Assembly: GCA_027483945.1 (NCBI GenBank)
Contig: JAIXTM010000005.1
Coordinates: forward strand, 220,894 to 284,893
From: Hyphomicrobiales bacterium
GTDB lineage: Bacteria > Pseudomonadota > Alphaproteobacteria > Rhizobiales > Beijerinckiaceae
DNA: 64,000 nucleotides
Direction of reading: 5' to 3'
In this document: positions 30,745 to 40,228 of the stretch, piece by piece
How the letters are laid out: every line of letters begins with the position of its first letter
How positions within the stretch are numbered: position 1 is the stretch's first letter
Made by a program: the position numbers and the translations under genes
The notes under the pieces: generated by a model
Database searches by the model: none
What the model was told of the DNA's origin: nothing
Seen by the model: only the letters and a program-made list of their open reading frames with translations

Positions 30745-31761
30745 TCACGCGGCGTCGATCAGCGCCCGGGCCTGGCCGACCCAATCCTCGCGGCCGATGC
30801 GGCCGTTGAGCTTGAGGTCGCCGTCCAGCTTGGCGATATCGTCGGCGCCAGCGCTGACGATCTGCCAGTAATGGAAGATGCCGGCTTCGTTGAGCTTCTT
30901 CTCCAGCTGCGGGCCGACGCCGTGCAGCTTGGTCAGGTCGTCCGGCGCACCGCGCGGGGCGGCCAGCAGTTCGAAGGCCTCGGTGACGCCGGTCTCGGCA
31001 TCGTTGGCCGCCACGGGCAGTTCCTCGACGACCGGCGCCTCGGAGGCGCCGGCATCGAAGCCGCGCTCGCCCTGGCCACGGCCGATACCGTCGATCGCGG
31101 CGCGGGCGACGAGGTCGCAGTACAGCGCGATGGCGCGGCCGGCATCGTCATTGGCCGGAACCACATAGGTAATGCCGTCCGGATCGCAGTTCGAATCGAC
31201 GATCGCCGCCACCGGGATGCCGAGGCGCTGGGCCTCCTTCACGGCGAGCTGCTCCTTGTTCGTGTCGATCACGAAGATCAGGTCCGGCAGGCCGCCCATG
31301 TCCTTGATGCCGCCCAGGGCGCGCTCCAGCTTCTCGCGCTCGCGCGAGAGCATCAGGCGCTCCTTCTTGGTGAGGCCAGGACCGCCCGAGCCCAGGATTT
31401 CGTCGAGCTTGCGCAGGCGCTGGATCGAGGCGGAGATCGTCTTCCAGTTCGTCAGCATGCCGCCGAGCCAGCGGGCGTTGACGTAGTACTGGGCCGAGCG
31501 CTTGGCGGCATCGGCCACCGCATCGGCGGCCTGGCGCTTCGTGCCGACGAACAGCACGCGGCCGCCCTTGGACACGGTGTCGGAGACCGCCTGCAGCGCG
31601 CGGTAGAACGCGGGCACGGTCTGGGCGAGGTCCAGGATGTGGATGTTGTTGCGATCGCCGAAGATGTACGGGGCCATCTTCGGGTTCCAGCGGTGCGACT
31701 GGTGACCGAAATGCGCGCCAGCTTCGAGAAGCTGACGCATGGAGACGTCAGGAAGTGCCAT
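30745..31761 (-). CDS. rpsB: 30S ribosomal protein S2 with C-terminal helix-hairpin-helix extension
   Basis: A 338-residue S2, about 95 residues longer than the enterobacterial protein. The core (about 1-240) has [69 protein letters not shown] and [20 protein letters not shown]. After residue 250 there is an acidic linker and a folded tail with [20 protein letters not shown], a helix-hairpin-helix pattern, ending [17 protein letters not shown]. Such tails occur in S2 of several Hyphomicrobiales. It is the promoter-proximal gene of the translation cluster. Confidence 0.97.
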   Translation of the reverse strand: MALPDVSMRQLLEAGAHFGHQSHRWNPKMAPYIFGDRNNIHILDLAQTVPAFYRALQAVSDTVSKGGRVLFVGTKRQAADAVADAAKRSAQYYVNARWLGGMLTNWKTISASIQRLRKLDEILGSGGPGLTKKERLMLSREREKLERALGGIKDMGGLPDLIFVIDTNKEQLAVKEAQRLGIPVAAIVDSNCDPDGITYVVPANDDAGRAIALYCDLVARAAIDGIGRGQGERGFDAGASEAPVVEELPVAANDAETGVTEAFELLAAPRGAPDDLTKLHGVGPQLEKKLNEAGIFHYWQIVSAGADDIAKLDGDLKLNGRIGREDWVGQARALIDAA

Positions 31762-31864
31762 GTCTTTTCAACTCCGGTTATCCGCCGCGGACCTTGAACC
31801 GGCTGGTGCCGGCACCGGAAAACCCTTCGATCAGGGATTTCAGTCCGCGTGTGAGATGGCGCGG

Positions 31865-31893
31865 CCCATAGCAGCCGCACGCGCAAAGCGCAA
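31865..31893 (-). promoter_or_regulatory. Putative housekeeping promoter of rpsB
   Basis: On the minus strand TTGCGC (31888-31893), a 17-bp spacer, then TATGGG (31865-31870). This is a fair alphaproteobacterial housekeeping sigma promoter. It would give an rpsB leader of about 100 nt that contains the palindrome GGTGCCGGCACC, a candidate for S2 autoregulation. Confidence 0.45.
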
Positions 31894-31907
31894 GGGTCGG
31901 GGCCGGC

Positions 31908-34900
31908 CTAGTGCAGCTCGACCGAGACGATGCCCGGCATGGCGCGGATCGCGCTGGCGAGTTGCGGGCTGGCCGCATATCGGCCCGGCAACTGGATTTC
32001 CACTTCCCGGGCGCCTCCGTCGAGGATCATGACCAGCGACACTTCAGCGTCGCCGCGTTCACGCAGGCGCTCGCCGAGGGTCGGGATCGGCGCCTCGTCC
32101 CGCACAAAGATCCGAAGGCCCTTCTGGTGCTTGGTCGCCGCCTGCGCGAGGGGCTCTACGGACTGGATCCGCACCCTGACGTCCTCGCCCTCCACGGCGG
32201 CCTGCACCATCAGGATCACAGCCTTGCCGGGCTCCAACTCGTCGCGGAAGCGCTGCAACATCTCGGAGAAGACGATGGCCTCGAAATGCCCCGACTGGTC
32301 CGATAGGTTCAGGATGCCCATCTTCGAGCCACTTCTCGTGCGGCGCTCCTGGCGGTCGAGCACTGTCGCGGCGAGCCGGCCGGCGGAGGCGCCGTTGCGC
32401 GCGGCCCGCGCGAAGTCAGACCAGCGCTGAATGCGCATGCGGTCCAGCACCTGGGCATATTCGTCCAGCGGGTGGCCTGACAGGAAGAAGCCGACCGCGT
32501 CGTATTCCTTCTGCAGCCGCTCCGCCGGAAGCCAGGCCGCGTGGGGCGGAATGCGAAGCTCCTCGACGCTGGCGACGCCGCCGAACATGTCGTCCTGGCC
32601 TTGGGCGGCGGCATCGCGGCCATGCTGGGCCATGACAAGCATCGGTTCGAGCGCCGCGCAGGCGCGGGCCCGGTCCGGCTCGATCTCGTCCAGCGCGCCG
32701 GCGCAGACGAGGCTCTCCAGCGTCCGCTTGTTGACGAGCCGCGTATCGAGACGACGGGCGAGATCCGTGAGCGACGAGAACGGCCGGTCGGCGCGAGCCG
32801 CGACGAGCGATTCCACCGCTTGCCGGCCGACGCCCTTCACGGCCGCCAGGGCATACCGGATGATCCCCCTGCCCTCGGGCAACGGATCGACCTCGAAGGT
32901 GACGCCAGACCGGTTGATCGCCGGCGGCTGGACCTCGATGCCGAGGCGCTGCGCCTCCCGGCGGAATTCGGAGAGCTTGTCGGTGTTGTCCATGTCCAGG
33001 GTCATGGACGCCGCCAGGAACTCCACGGGGTAGTTCGCCTTGAGATAGGCCGTCTGATACGAGACGACCGCATAAGCGGCGGCGTGGCTCTTGTTGAAGC
33101 CGTAATCGGCGAATTTGGCCAAGAGGTCGAAGATTTCGTCCGCCAGAGCCTTGGTGAGGCCGCCGATATCGACCGCGCCCTTCACGAAGCGGTCGCGCTG
33201 GGCGTCCATCTCCGCCTTGATCTTCTTGCCCATGGCACGGCGCAGCAGGTCTGCGTCGCCGAGCGAATAGCCGGCCAGCTCCTGGGCTACCTGCATCACC
33301 TGCTCCTGGTAGACGATGATGCCGAACGTCTCGGCGAGCACCGGCTCGAGCTTCGGGTGCAGGTACCAGTTCTCCTTTGCCTGGCCGCGGCCGTGCTTGC
33401 GGGCGCAATATTCGGGGATGTTGTCCATCGGGCCCGGGCGGTAGAGAGCGACGAGGGCGATCAGGTCCTCGATGCGGTCGGCCTTCATGTCGACGAGCGC
33501 CTTGCGCATGCCCGCCGATTCCACCTGGAACACGCCGACCGTCTCGCCGCGCCCCAGCATCTCGTAGGTTCGGGAGTCGTCGAAGGGGATGGCCGACAGG
33601 TCGATTTCGACGCCGCGGGCGCGGATCAGGTCCACGGCCGTCTGCAGCACGGTCAGCGTCTTCAGGCCGAGGAAGTCGAACTTCACCAGTCCGGCCTGCT
33701 CGACCCACTTCATGTTGTACTGGGTGACACGCATGCCGGTGCGCGGATCGCGGACCAGCGGGACCAGTTCCTCCAGCGGCCGGTCGCCAATGACGATGCC
33801 CGCGGCATGGGTCGAGGCGTGGCGGTGCAGGCCTTCCAGCTTCTGGGCGATGCCCAGCATCTGGCCGACGACCGGGTCCTCCTCGGCCGCAGAGCGGAGC
33901 TTGGGCTCGCCCTCGATGGCCTTGGCGAGCGTGACCGGATTGGCCGGATTCTGCGGGACCAGCTTGGTCAGCTTGTCCACATGTCCATAGGACATTTCCA
34001 GCACGCGGCCGACGTCGCGCATCACGCCGCGGGCCTGGAGCGTGCCGAATGTGATGATCTGCGCGACGCGTGTGTCCCCGTAGCGCTGCTTGACGTACTC
34101 GATCACCTCTTCGCGCCGCGTCTGGCAGAAATCGATGTCGAAGTCCGGCATCGAGACGCGTTCGGGATTGAGGAAGCGTTCGAAGAGCAGGCCGAAGCGC
34201 AGCGGGTCGAGGTCGGTGATGGTCAGCGACCAGGCGACCAGCGAGCCTGCACCCGAGCCTCGGCCCGGCCCGACCGGAATGTCATGGGCCTTGGCCCATT
34301 TGATGAAGTCCGAGACGATCAGGAAGTAGCCCGGATACTTCATGCGCTCGATGACCGAGAGTTCGAAGTCCAGGCGCTCGCGATAGGTTTCCTCGGTGAG
34401 GCCCGGCGCCGTGCCATGGGCGGCAAGCCGCGCCTCCAGGCCCTCGCCTGCCTGGCGCCGCAATTCGGCGGCCTCGTCCAGAGCCTGCTCGTCGCCGTCC
34501 GCTCCGAAGCGCGGGAGGATCGGCTTCCTCATGCGGGGGCGAACCGCGCAGCGCATGGCGATCTCGACGGTCGATTGCAGCGCCTCCGGCAGATCGGCGA
34601 ACAGCGCGGCCATCTCGTCGCGGGTCTTGAAGCGGTGCTCGGTCGTCAGGCGTCGCCGATCGTCCGACGAAACCAGCCGCCCGTCCGCGATGGCCAGCAG
34701 CGCGTCATGGGCATCGTAATCCTCGGCTTTGGCGAAATAGGGCTCGTTCGTCGCAACCAGAGGCAGGCCGGCTTTGTAGGCGAGACGCAGCAGATCGGGC
34801 TCGGTCCGGATCTCGTCCTCCAGCCCGTGCCGCTGCACCTCGACATAGAGCCGGTCGCCGAAGGCGCCTTGCAACAGGGAGAGACGGCGGGCGGCGAGCT

Positions 34901-35378
34901 CCGGCCTGCCCTCGCACAGCATCTCGTCGACGGGGCCGCCGGGCCCGCCGGTCAGGGCGATGATCCCGTCCGCATGGCGCACGAGGTCGCTCGCCCGGAC
35001 ATGGGAAGGTTCGTCGGCCCGCACATCCAGGGATGCCATGGATGTCAGCCGCATCAGGTTCTCGTAACCCACCTCCGTCGCGGCCAGCAGCACGATGGCC
35101 GGCAGCCTCCGGTTGAGGCTGCGGCCGTTGGCTTCACGGTCGCCGAAGGCCACGGAAAGCTGGACGCCCGCGATGGGCTGGATGCCGAGCCCGGCCAGCT
35201 TCTCGGAGAATTCGAGCGCGCCGAACAGGTTGTTGGTGTCGGTCAGCGCCAGAGCCGGCTGGGCGTCGGCCGCGGCGAGCTTGGCAAGGCCTGCGATCGT
35301 CAGCGCCCCCTCCAGAAGCGAATAGGAGGAGTGCACGTGCAGGTGCACGAAGCCGGGATCGCGGAGCAGACGGGACAT
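31908..35378 (-). CDS. dnaE: DNA polymerase III subunit alpha
   Basis: An 1156-residue replicative polymerase. The N-terminal PHP domain begins FVHLHVHSSYSLLEGALTIA. The polymerase palm holds GPGRGSGAGSLVAWSL near residue 370 and the catalytic aspartates D412 and D414 in SMPDFDIDFCQTRREEVIEY. The third is in VKFDFLGLKTL. A helix-hairpin-helix region is followed by the C-terminal OB fold (RTRSGSKMGILNLSDQSGHF). The conserved ASTHAAGIVIGD and FNKSHAAAYAVVSYQTAYLK are present. The start at 35378 matches the family. A 32-residue ORF with an SOS box lies 90 bp upstream on the same strand, so some transcription could be damage-induced. Confidence 0.97.
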   Translation of the reverse strand: MSRLLRDPGFVHLHVHSSYSLLEGALTIAGLAKLAAADAQPALALTDTNNLFGALEFSEKLAGLGIQPIAGVQLSVAFGDREANGRSLNRRLPAIVLLAATEVGYENLMRLTSMASLDVRADEPSHVRASDLVRHADGIIALTGGPGGPVDEMLCEGRPELAARRLSLLQGAFGDRLYVEVQRHGLEDEIRTEPDLLRLAYKAGLPLVATNEPYFAKAEDYDAHDALLAIADGRLVSSDDRRRLTTEHRFKTRDEMAALFADLPEALQSTVEIAMRCAVRPRMRKPILPRFGADGDEQALDEAAELRRQAGEGLEARLAAHGTAPGLTEETYRERLDFELSVIERMKYPGYFLIVSDFIKWAKAHDIPVGPGRGSGAGSLVAWSLTITDLDPLRFGLLFERFLNPERVSMPDFDIDFCQTRREEVIEYVKQRYGDTRVAQIITFGTLQARGVMRDVGRVLEMSYGHVDKLTKLVPQNPANPVTLAKAIEGEPKLRSAAEEDPVVGQMLGIAQKLEGLHRHASTHAAGIVIGDRPLEELVPLVRDPRTGMRVTQYNMKWVEQAGLVKFDFLGLKTLTVLQTAVDLIRARGVEIDLSAIPFDDSRTYEMLGRGETVGVFQVESAGMRKALVDMKADRIEDLIALVALYRPGPMDNIPEYCARKHGRGQAKENWYLHPKLEPVLAETFGIIVYQEQVMQVAQELAGYSLGDADLLRRAMGKKIKAEMDAQRDRFVKGAVDIGGLTKALADEIFDLLAKFADYGFNKSHAAAYAVVSYQTAYLKANYPVEFLAASMTLDMDNTDKLSEFRREAQRLGIEVQPPAINRSGVTFEVDPLPEGRGIIRYALAAVKGVGRQAVESLVAARADRPFSSLTDLARRLDTRLVNKRTLESLVCAGALDEIEPDRARACAALEPMLVMAQHGRDAAAQGQDDMFGGVASVEELRIPPHAAWLPAERLQKEYDAVGFFLSGHPLDEYAQVLDRMRIQRWSDFARAARNGASAGRLAATVLDRQERRTRSGSKMGILNLSDQSGHFEAIVFSEMLQRFRDELEPGKAVILMVQAAVEGEDVRVRIQSVEPLAQAATKHQKGLRIFVRDEAPIPTLGERLRERGDAEVSLVMILDGGAREVEIQLPGRYAASPQLASAIRAMPGIVSVELH

Positions 35379-35468
35379 GGCTGCTATCTCTCGCGCCTCT
35401 CATGACGCGAGTCGATTGGCGGTGTCATCACCCCTGTGGGCAAGTCCGCCGTGCCCTGCACGCGGCCG

Positions 35469-35567
35469 TCAGACCCCTGCCCCGACGGCGGCCCAGAAGC
35501 CGATCATACCGGTCAGGATGGCGAGCGACAGGATCTCGGTCAGGCTCTCTAAGCAGATGCGCAACAT
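35469..35567 (-). CDS. Candidate SOS-induced 32-residue membrane peptide (SidA-like architecture)
   Basis: A tiny ORF that conventional length cut-offs would miss. ATG at 35567 is preceded by AGGAGG at 35573-35578 with five-base spacing, the best Shine-Dalgarno I noticed in the window, and the frame ends at TGA 35469-35471. The peptide begins MLRICLESLTEILSLAILTG and continues MIGFWAAVGAGV. It has one arginine, two glutamates and a single hydrophobic helix from about residue 12 to 32, so insertion in the inner membrane is likely. A perfect GTTC-N7-GTTC LexA box lies 28-42 bases before the ATG. In Caulobacter the SOS-induced SidA is a 29-residue membrane peptide that blocks division; the similarity here is of architecture and regulation, not proven homology. 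Function is inferred. Confidence 0.6.
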   Translation of the reverse strand: MLRICLESLTEILSLAILTGMIGFWAAVGAGV

Positions 35568-35594
35568 GGCGTCCTCCTGTATTGAGCCGATTAT

Positions 35595-35609
35595 GTTCAT
35601 GTTTTGTTC
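35595..35609. promoter_or_regulatory. LexA operator (SOS box) in the dnaE / hydrolase divergent region
   Basis: GTTC-ATGTTTT-GTTC, a perfect match to the alphaproteobacterial LexA consensus with an AT-rich spacer. On the minus strand it overlaps the region between a weak -35 (TCGCTA, 35613-35618) and a possible -10 CATAAT (35590-35595), right where a repressor would block the small ORF. It also lies 75 bases before the plus-strand hydrolase start. Confidence 0.82.
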
Positions 35610-35683
35610 TTATAGCGAGTCCCGCTTTCGCGGTTCGTCCAGGGTGGTGTACGAAGCGTTAACCGGAGGCGTCGCCGCGCAGC

Positions 35684-36562
35684 ATGACAGACAGCATCGT
35701 TCGGATCGGGCCTCTCGAGGGCACCTTGACCAAGCCCGATCGCGGGGCGGCCAGGCGCGCCGTCCTCCTCATTGCGGGGTCCGGGCCCACCGACCGCGAC
35801 GGCAATTCTCCGCTCGGCGTGCGTGCGGCGTCGCTGGCGCTCGTCGCCCGTGCCCTCGCCTCCGCCGGTGTCGCATCGTTGCGGTTCGACAAGCGAGGCA
35901 TCGCGGCGAGCGCCTCGGGGGCGCCGCGCGAGGACCAGATGCGGTTCGGCACTTACGTGGACGACGCCGTAGCCTGGGCGGACCTGCTCCGCAGCGAGAC
36001 CGGCGCATCCGATCTTTTCATTCTCGGCCATAGCGAAGGCGCCCTGATCGGGACGATGGCGGCGCAGCGGACGGACGTAGCCGGGCTAATCGTGGTCGCT
36101 GGCGCCGGCGAACGGGCTGACGCCATCATCCTGCGCCAGATCACGCAGGCCGGCGCGCCGGATGCCGTCATCGCGCAATGTCGCTCCATCCTCGAGGTCC
36201 TGCGCCGGGATGGGCGGGTCGCCGACATCCCGCCCATGCTGGCCGGCCTGTTCCGGCCGAGCGTGCAGCCCTACATGGCCTCCTGGCTGGCGCTGGACCC
36301 CGCCGAGGAAATCGCGCGGTTGGATTGCCCCACGCTCATCATCCAGGGCGATCGGGACATTCAGGTTGACCTGTCCGACGCCGGGCGGCTCACAGCCGCG
36401 GCCCGAAACGGCCGCCTCGCGGTCATCCCTGCGATGAACCATGTGCTGAAGGAGGCCCCGGCGGATCGTGCCGGGAACCTCGCCACCTATGCCGCCGACG
36501 GACTGCCGCTGGCGCCGGGTTTCATGGACAACGTCCTGACTTTCATCGCCCCGAAGGGCTAG
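35684..36562 (+). CDS. Alpha/beta hydrolase of unknown substrate
   Basis: A 292-residue single-domain hydrolase without a signal peptide. The oxyanion-hole segment is [20 protein letters not shown] near residue 30, the nucleophile elbow is [12 protein letters not shown] (serine near residue 115), the acid is probably in [12 protein letters not shown], and the histidine is in [15 protein letters not shown] near residue 255. This layout is that of COG1073-type serine hydrolases often annotated as alpha/beta hydrolase or bile-acid:CoA-like. The substrate cannot be told. GGAGG lies upstream of the ATG. It is divergent from the SOS peptide and overlaps convergent lolD by four bases at its 3' end. 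Confidence 0.85.
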   Translation: MTDSIVRIGPLEGTLTKPDRGAARRAVLLIAGSGPTDRDGNSPLGVRAASLALVARALASAGVASLRFDKRGIAASASGAPREDQMRFGTYVDDAVAWADLLRSETGASDLFILGHSEGALIGTMAAQRTDVAGLIVVAGAGERADAIILRQITQAGAPDAVIAQCRSILEVLRRDGRVADIPPMLAGLFRPSVQPYMASWLALDPAEEIARLDCPTLIIQGDRDIQVDLSDAGRLTAAARNGRLAVIPAMNHVLKEAPADRAGNLATYAADGLPLAPGFMDNVLTFIAPKG

Positions 36563-37245
36563 GCCTCGACGATCAGGCCGTCGCGGATCGTCACGCGCCG
36601 GTCCATGCGGGCCGCCAGTTCCATGTTGTGGGTGGCGATGAGGGCTGCGAGGCGCGAGGCCCTGACCAGCGCGATCAGCGTCGAGAACACGTGGTCGGAG
36701 GTCTTGGGGTCCAGATTGCCGGTCGGCTCGTCGGCCAGCAGCAGGCCCGGCGCGTTGGCGACGGCTCGTGCGATGGCGACGCGCTGCTGCTCGCCGCCCG
36801 ACAGTTCCGCGGGACGGTGATGCAGCCGCTCTCCGAGACCGAGGAAGGACAGGAGCTCGGTCGCGCGGCGGTCCGCGTCGTCCTGTTCAAGCCCGCGGAT
36901 GATCTGGGGCAGCGCGACGTTCTCCAACGCCGAGAACTCGGGCAGCAGATGGTGGAACTGGTAGACGAAGCCGATCTGCGTGCGACGCAGGGCAGTCCGG
37001 GCCTTTTCCGACAATGCGGCCGTCGGCTGGCCGCCTATATAGATCTCGCCGCCATCCGGCTTTTCCAGCAGGCCGGCGACGTGGAGCAGCGTGGACTTGC
37101 CGGTGCCCGAAGGTGCGACGAGCGCCACAAGCTCGCCCGGCCAGACGGCGAGGTCCGCGCCGCGCAGGATCTGCAGCGCGCCGGTGCCCTGGCGGTAACT
37201 GCGCTCCACCTGGGAGAGGAACAGGGCCGGGATCGGACGGCTCAT
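36559..37245 (-). CDS. lolD: Lipoprotein-releasing system ATP-binding protein LolD
   Basis: A 228-residue ABC ATPase that powers extraction of outer-membrane lipoproteins from the inner membrane. The Walker A is [13 protein letters not shown], the Q-loop region [20 protein letters not shown] is typical of LolD and MacB, the ABC signature is [17 protein letters not shown], and Walker B is [12 protein letters not shown]. The switch histidine is in [11 protein letters not shown]. It is four bases downstream of the permease gene, supporting one operon with proS. Confidence 0.94.
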   Translation of the reverse strand: MSRPIPALFLSQVERSYRQGTGALQILRGADLAVWPGELVALVAPSGTGKSTLLHVAGLLEKPDGGEIYIGGQPTAALSEKARTALRRTQIGFVYQFHHLLPEFSALENVALPQIIRGLEQDDADRRATELLSFLGLGERLHHRPAELSGGEQQRVAIARAVANAPGLLLADEPTGNLDPKTSDHVFSTLIALVRASRLAALIATHNMELAARMDRRVTIRDGLIVEA

Positions 37246-37249
37246 CGGC

Positions 37250-38527
37250 TCATCCGTACCGCAGAGCTTCGACAGGCTCGACCTGCGTCGCCCGCCAGCT
37301 GGGATAGATCGTCGCCACGACCGACAGGACCAGAGCCATCGTGACGACGGTGATGACCTCGTTCGGGTCGATCACGGCCGGCAGCCGGCTGAGGAAATAG
37401 AGCTCGGCCGGGAACAGGTTCGTGTTGGTCAGCCACGAGATGAACTGGCGGATATACTCGACGTTGAGCGTGACGAGGAGGCCGAGCAGGAAGCCGGCCA
37501 GCGTGCCGACGACGCCGATCGAGGCCCCGGCGATGAAGAAGATGCGCATGATCGCGCCGCGTGTCGCGCCCATGGTCCGCAGGATGGCGATGTCAGTCGA
37601 CTTATCCTTCACCAGCATGATGAGGCCCGAAATGATGTTCAGGGCCGCGACCAGCACGATGAGGGTCAGGATCAGGAACATCACGTTCCGCTCGACCTGC
37701 AGCGCGCCGAAGAAGGTGCGATTGCGCTGACGCCAGTCGGTCAGGGCAAGCGGCCGGTCGGCGGCGCGCTCGATCAGCGGCCTGATCGAATCGACACGCT
37801 CCGGATCGGCCAGGAACACCTCGATGAAGTTGACGTCGCCGTCCCGGTTGAAGAAGGCCTGCGCCTCAGGCAGCGGCACGTAGACGAAGGCGGCGTCGAA
37901 CTCCGACATGCCGATCTCGAAGATGCCGACGATCGGGTAGGACTTGCGGCGCGGCGCCGTCCCGAAAGGAGTCGACGGGCCACCCGGTGCCAGCAGCGTG
38001 ATGGCATCGCCCGTGCGCAGCGACAATTGCTCGGCGAGACGCCGGCCGACGATGGCGCCCTCGGCCTTGTCGAAGCCCTCGATGGTCCCCTGCAGGATGC
38101 CGTTCACGAGCGACGGCATGCGCTTCAGGTCGCCCTCGCGGATGCCGCGCACCAGGACGCCGCTGCCGGCATAGGGCGAGGACGCAAAGGCCTGTCCTTC
38201 CACCAGCGGCGAGGCGCGCAGCACGCCGGGCACGCGCTCCACCCGTGCGGCGACCTCGGCATAGTCGTTGAGCGGCCGGTCGATGGGCTGGAGGAAGATG
38301 TGGCCGTTGACGCCGACGATCTTGCTCAGCAGCTCCTGACGGAAGCCGCCCATCACCGACAGGACGATGATCAGGGTGGCGACGCCCAGCATGATGCCGA
38401 CAAAGGAGAAGCCGGCGATGACCGAGATGAAGCCTTCCTTGCGGCGCGCCCGCAGATAGCGGCGCGCGATCAGCCACTCGAAAGCGGCGAAGGGCCTCGT
38501 CCCCGTCGGCTCGGCGGCCTGGCTCAT
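37250..38527 (-). CDS. lolC: Lipoprotein-releasing ABC transporter permease (LolC/LolE family)
   Basis: A 425-residue permease of the FtsX/LolC/E type. The ATG at 38527 ([20 protein letters not shown]) overlaps the proS stop by one base. Residues 20-36 ([17 protein letters not shown]) precede the first transmembrane helix ([20 protein letters not shown]), followed by a large periplasmic domain (about 65-290) and three C-terminal helices with the FtsX domain ([20 protein letters not shown]). Only one permease gene is present beside lolD, as usual in alphaproteobacteria, so it may act as a homodimer. LolC versus LolE naming is arbitrary here. Confidence 0.9.
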   Translation of the reverse strand: MSQAAEPTGTRPFAAFEWLIARRYLRARRKEGFISVIAGFSFVGIMLGVATLIIVLSVMGGFRQELLSKIVGVNGHIFLQPIDRPLNDYAEVAARVERVPGVLRASPLVEGQAFASSPYAGSGVLVRGIREGDLKRMPSLVNGILQGTIEGFDKAEGAIVGRRLAEQLSLRTGDAITLLAPGGPSTPFGTAPRRKSYPIVGIFEIGMSEFDAAFVYVPLPEAQAFFNRDGDVNFIEVFLADPERVDSIRPLIERAADRPLALTDWRQRNRTFFGALQVERNVMFLILTLIVLVAALNIISGLIMLVKDKSTDIAILRTMGATRGAIMRIFFIAGASIGVVGTLAGFLLGLLVTLNVEYIRQFISWLTNTNLFPAELYFLSRLPAVIDPNEVITVVTMALVLSVVATIYPSWRATQVEPVEALRYG

Positions 38528-39858
38528 CAAGCGGGACCGGCGCCGAAGCGCTGCGCGGCGTCTGGCAGGCTGACGAGCTCGCGCTCGCCGGAGGCGCGAT
38601 TCTTCAACTCGACCTTGCCGTCGGCAAGGCCCTTCGGGCCGACGATGATCTGCCAGGGCACGCCGATCAGGTCCGCATTGGCGAACTTGGCGCCCGGCCG
38701 CTCGTCGCGGTCGTCGTAAAGGACGTCGCGGCCGGCCGCGGCGAGGCCGCGATAGAGCGTCTCGCAGGCCGAATCGACCGCGCTGTCGCCAGGCTTCAGG
38801 CTCAGTACCGCCACGTCGAACGGCGTGATCGCCTCCGGCCACACGATGCCGTTATCGTCGTGGCTCGCCTCGATGATCGCGGCGACGAGCCGCGACGGGC
38901 CGATGCCGTAGGAGCCCATATGGACCAGGGTCTCTCGGCCGTCGGGGCCGGTCACGGTTGCCTTCATCGGCTCGGAATATTTCGTGCCGAAGTAGAAAAT
39001 ATGGCCGACCTCGATGCCGCGCGCCGACACCTTACGGTCGGCAGGGATGGCCTCGTACGCAGCGGCGTCGTGCATCTCGGACGTCGCGGCGTAGACCGAC
39101 GTCCACTTGTCCACGATGGCTTGCAGGCCCTGGCGGCTGTCGAAGTCGGTATCCTCTGCCGGAATCGGGAAATCCAGCACGTCGCGGTGGCAGAACACTT
39201 CGCTCTCGCCGGTGGAGGCGAGGATGATGAATTCGTGGCTGAGGTCGCCGCCGATGGGGCCGGTATCGGCCCGCATGGGGATCGAGGTCAGGCCGAGCCG
39301 CGCGAAAGTGCGCAGGTAGGCGACGAACATGCGGTTATAGGCATGGCGGGCGCCGTCCTGATCGAGATCGAAGGAATAAGCGTCCTTCATCAGGAACTCG
39401 CGGGACCGCATCACGCCGAAGCGCGGACGGACCTCGTCCCGGAACTTCCATTGAATGTGGTAGAGGTTCAGCGGCAGGTCCTTGTAGGACCGCACATAGG
39501 CCCGGAAGATGTCGGTGATCATCTCCTCGTTGGTGGGGCCATAGAGCATCTCGCGCTCGTGCCGGTCCTCGATGCGCAGCATCTCCTTGCCGTAGGCCTC
39601 GTACCGCCCGCTTTCGCGCCACAGTTCGGCGGATTGGATCGTCGGCATCAGCAGTTCGACCGCGCCGGCGCGGTTCTGCTCCTCGCGGATGATCGCGTTG
39701 ATCTTGTTCAGCACCTTGAGCCCCAGCGGGAGCCACGAATAGATGCCGGCCGATTGCTGGCGGATGAGGCCCGCGCGCAGCATCAGCCGGTGCGAGACGA
39801 TCTCGGCCTCCTTGGGCGTCTCCCTCAGAGTGGGCAGAAAGTAGCGGCTGAGACGCAT
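38527..39858 (-). CDS. proS: Proline--tRNA ligase
   Basis: A 443-residue class II synthetase. It is the short alphaproteobacterial form: the large editing (INS) domain between motifs 2 and 3 of the E. coli enzyme is missing, in agreement with the ~440-residue length. Motif 1 region: [20 protein letters not shown]. Motif 2: [20 protein letters not shown] with [12 protein letters not shown]. Motif 3: [16 protein letters not shown]. The C-terminal anticodon-binding domain carries [20 protein letters not shown]. It is first in the proS-lolC-lolD unit. Confidence 0.96.
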   Translation of the reverse strand: MRLSRYFLPTLRETPKEAEIVSHRLMLRAGLIRQQSAGIYSWLPLGLKVLNKINAIIREEQNRAGAVELLMPTIQSAELWRESGRYEAYGKEMLRIEDRHEREMLYGPTNEEMITDIFRAYVRSYKDLPLNLYHIQWKFRDEVRPRFGVMRSREFLMKDAYSFDLDQDGARHAYNRMFVAYLRTFARLGLTSIPMRADTGPIGGDLSHEFIILASTGESEVFCHRDVLDFPIPAEDTDFDSRQGLQAIVDKWTSVYAATSEMHDAAAYEAIPADRKVSARGIEVGHIFYFGTKYSEPMKATVTGPDGRETLVHMGSYGIGPSRLVAAIIEASHDDNGIVWPEAITPFDVAVLSLKPGDSAVDSACETLYRGLAAAGRDVLYDDRDERPGAKFANADLIGVPWQIIVGPKGLADGKVELKNRASGERELVSLPDAAQRFGAGPA

Positions 39859-40178
39859 GGAGACCTCGAGGACAGAACGCTGACGCCCCGCGGTGCGGGG
39901 CCTTCGTCTTTGCCTTCAGCCGTGTTGAAAGACAAGAACCGTAAGCCCAGGCGTTGCCTGCCTTTTGCGCAGGCAGCAGCTGCACAAAAGCGTGACAACC
40001 CGATTCAGTTCGGCTACCAATCCTCGCACCGGACGGCTTGCCCGCTCGCAAGACGGGAAAGTTCCGCGGTCCAGGTCCTGGGAGGAAAGCCACCGACTCG
40101 GTCAAATGCGGTAACAACCGCTGGCGCTCTAGAACGGCGCGGCCAGGTCACATAAGGCAAAAAACGCCAATATCTAAG
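39859..40178. other. Intergenic region with orphan plus-strand terminator; candidate small RNA
   Basis: A 370-bp gap (39859-40228) between proS and a DUF1467 gene, both on the minus strand. It must hold the proS promoter. It also ends in a strong plus-strand intrinsic terminator (40179-40207) with no plus-strand CDS before it. The sequence is visibly less GC-rich than its flanks and contains short perfect hairpins (CTTGCCCGCTCGCAAG; CCAGGTCCTGG; GCGGTAACAACCGC) and an exposed GGAGGAAAG. I could not match it to tmRNA, RNase P, 6S, SRP RNA or a known riboswitch. A small RNA of roughly 100-200 nt is the simplest reading. Confidence 0.4.
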
Positions 40179-40207
40179 GCAAGGCGAAAGCCTTGCTTTT
40201 TTATTTT
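40179..40207 (+). terminator. Strong intrinsic terminator, plus strand, no upstream gene
   Basis: Stem GCAAGGC with GCCTTGC closed by a GAAA tetraloop, followed by TTTTTTATTTT. The flanking AAG/TTT can extend the stem. On the minus strand there is no U tract after the stem, so it serves plus-strand transcription only. Confidence 0.88.
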
Positions 40208-40228
40208 CAGCGCCTTGCGCCGCTTTCC

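Noticed and set aside
40020..40140. Possible SRP RNA, RNase P, tmRNA or cobalamin riboswitch because of a GGTCCTGGGAGGAAAG stretch
   Set aside because: Core consensus elements of each family (for example GGAAGCAGCC, GAGGAAAGTCC, the tag frame, or the B12 box) are absent, so only an unclassified RNA is proposed.
38860..40155. Plus-strand 431-residue frame antisense to proS extending into the gap
   Set aside because: The proS protein on the other strand is unambiguous; the antisense frame has no domain or start signal.
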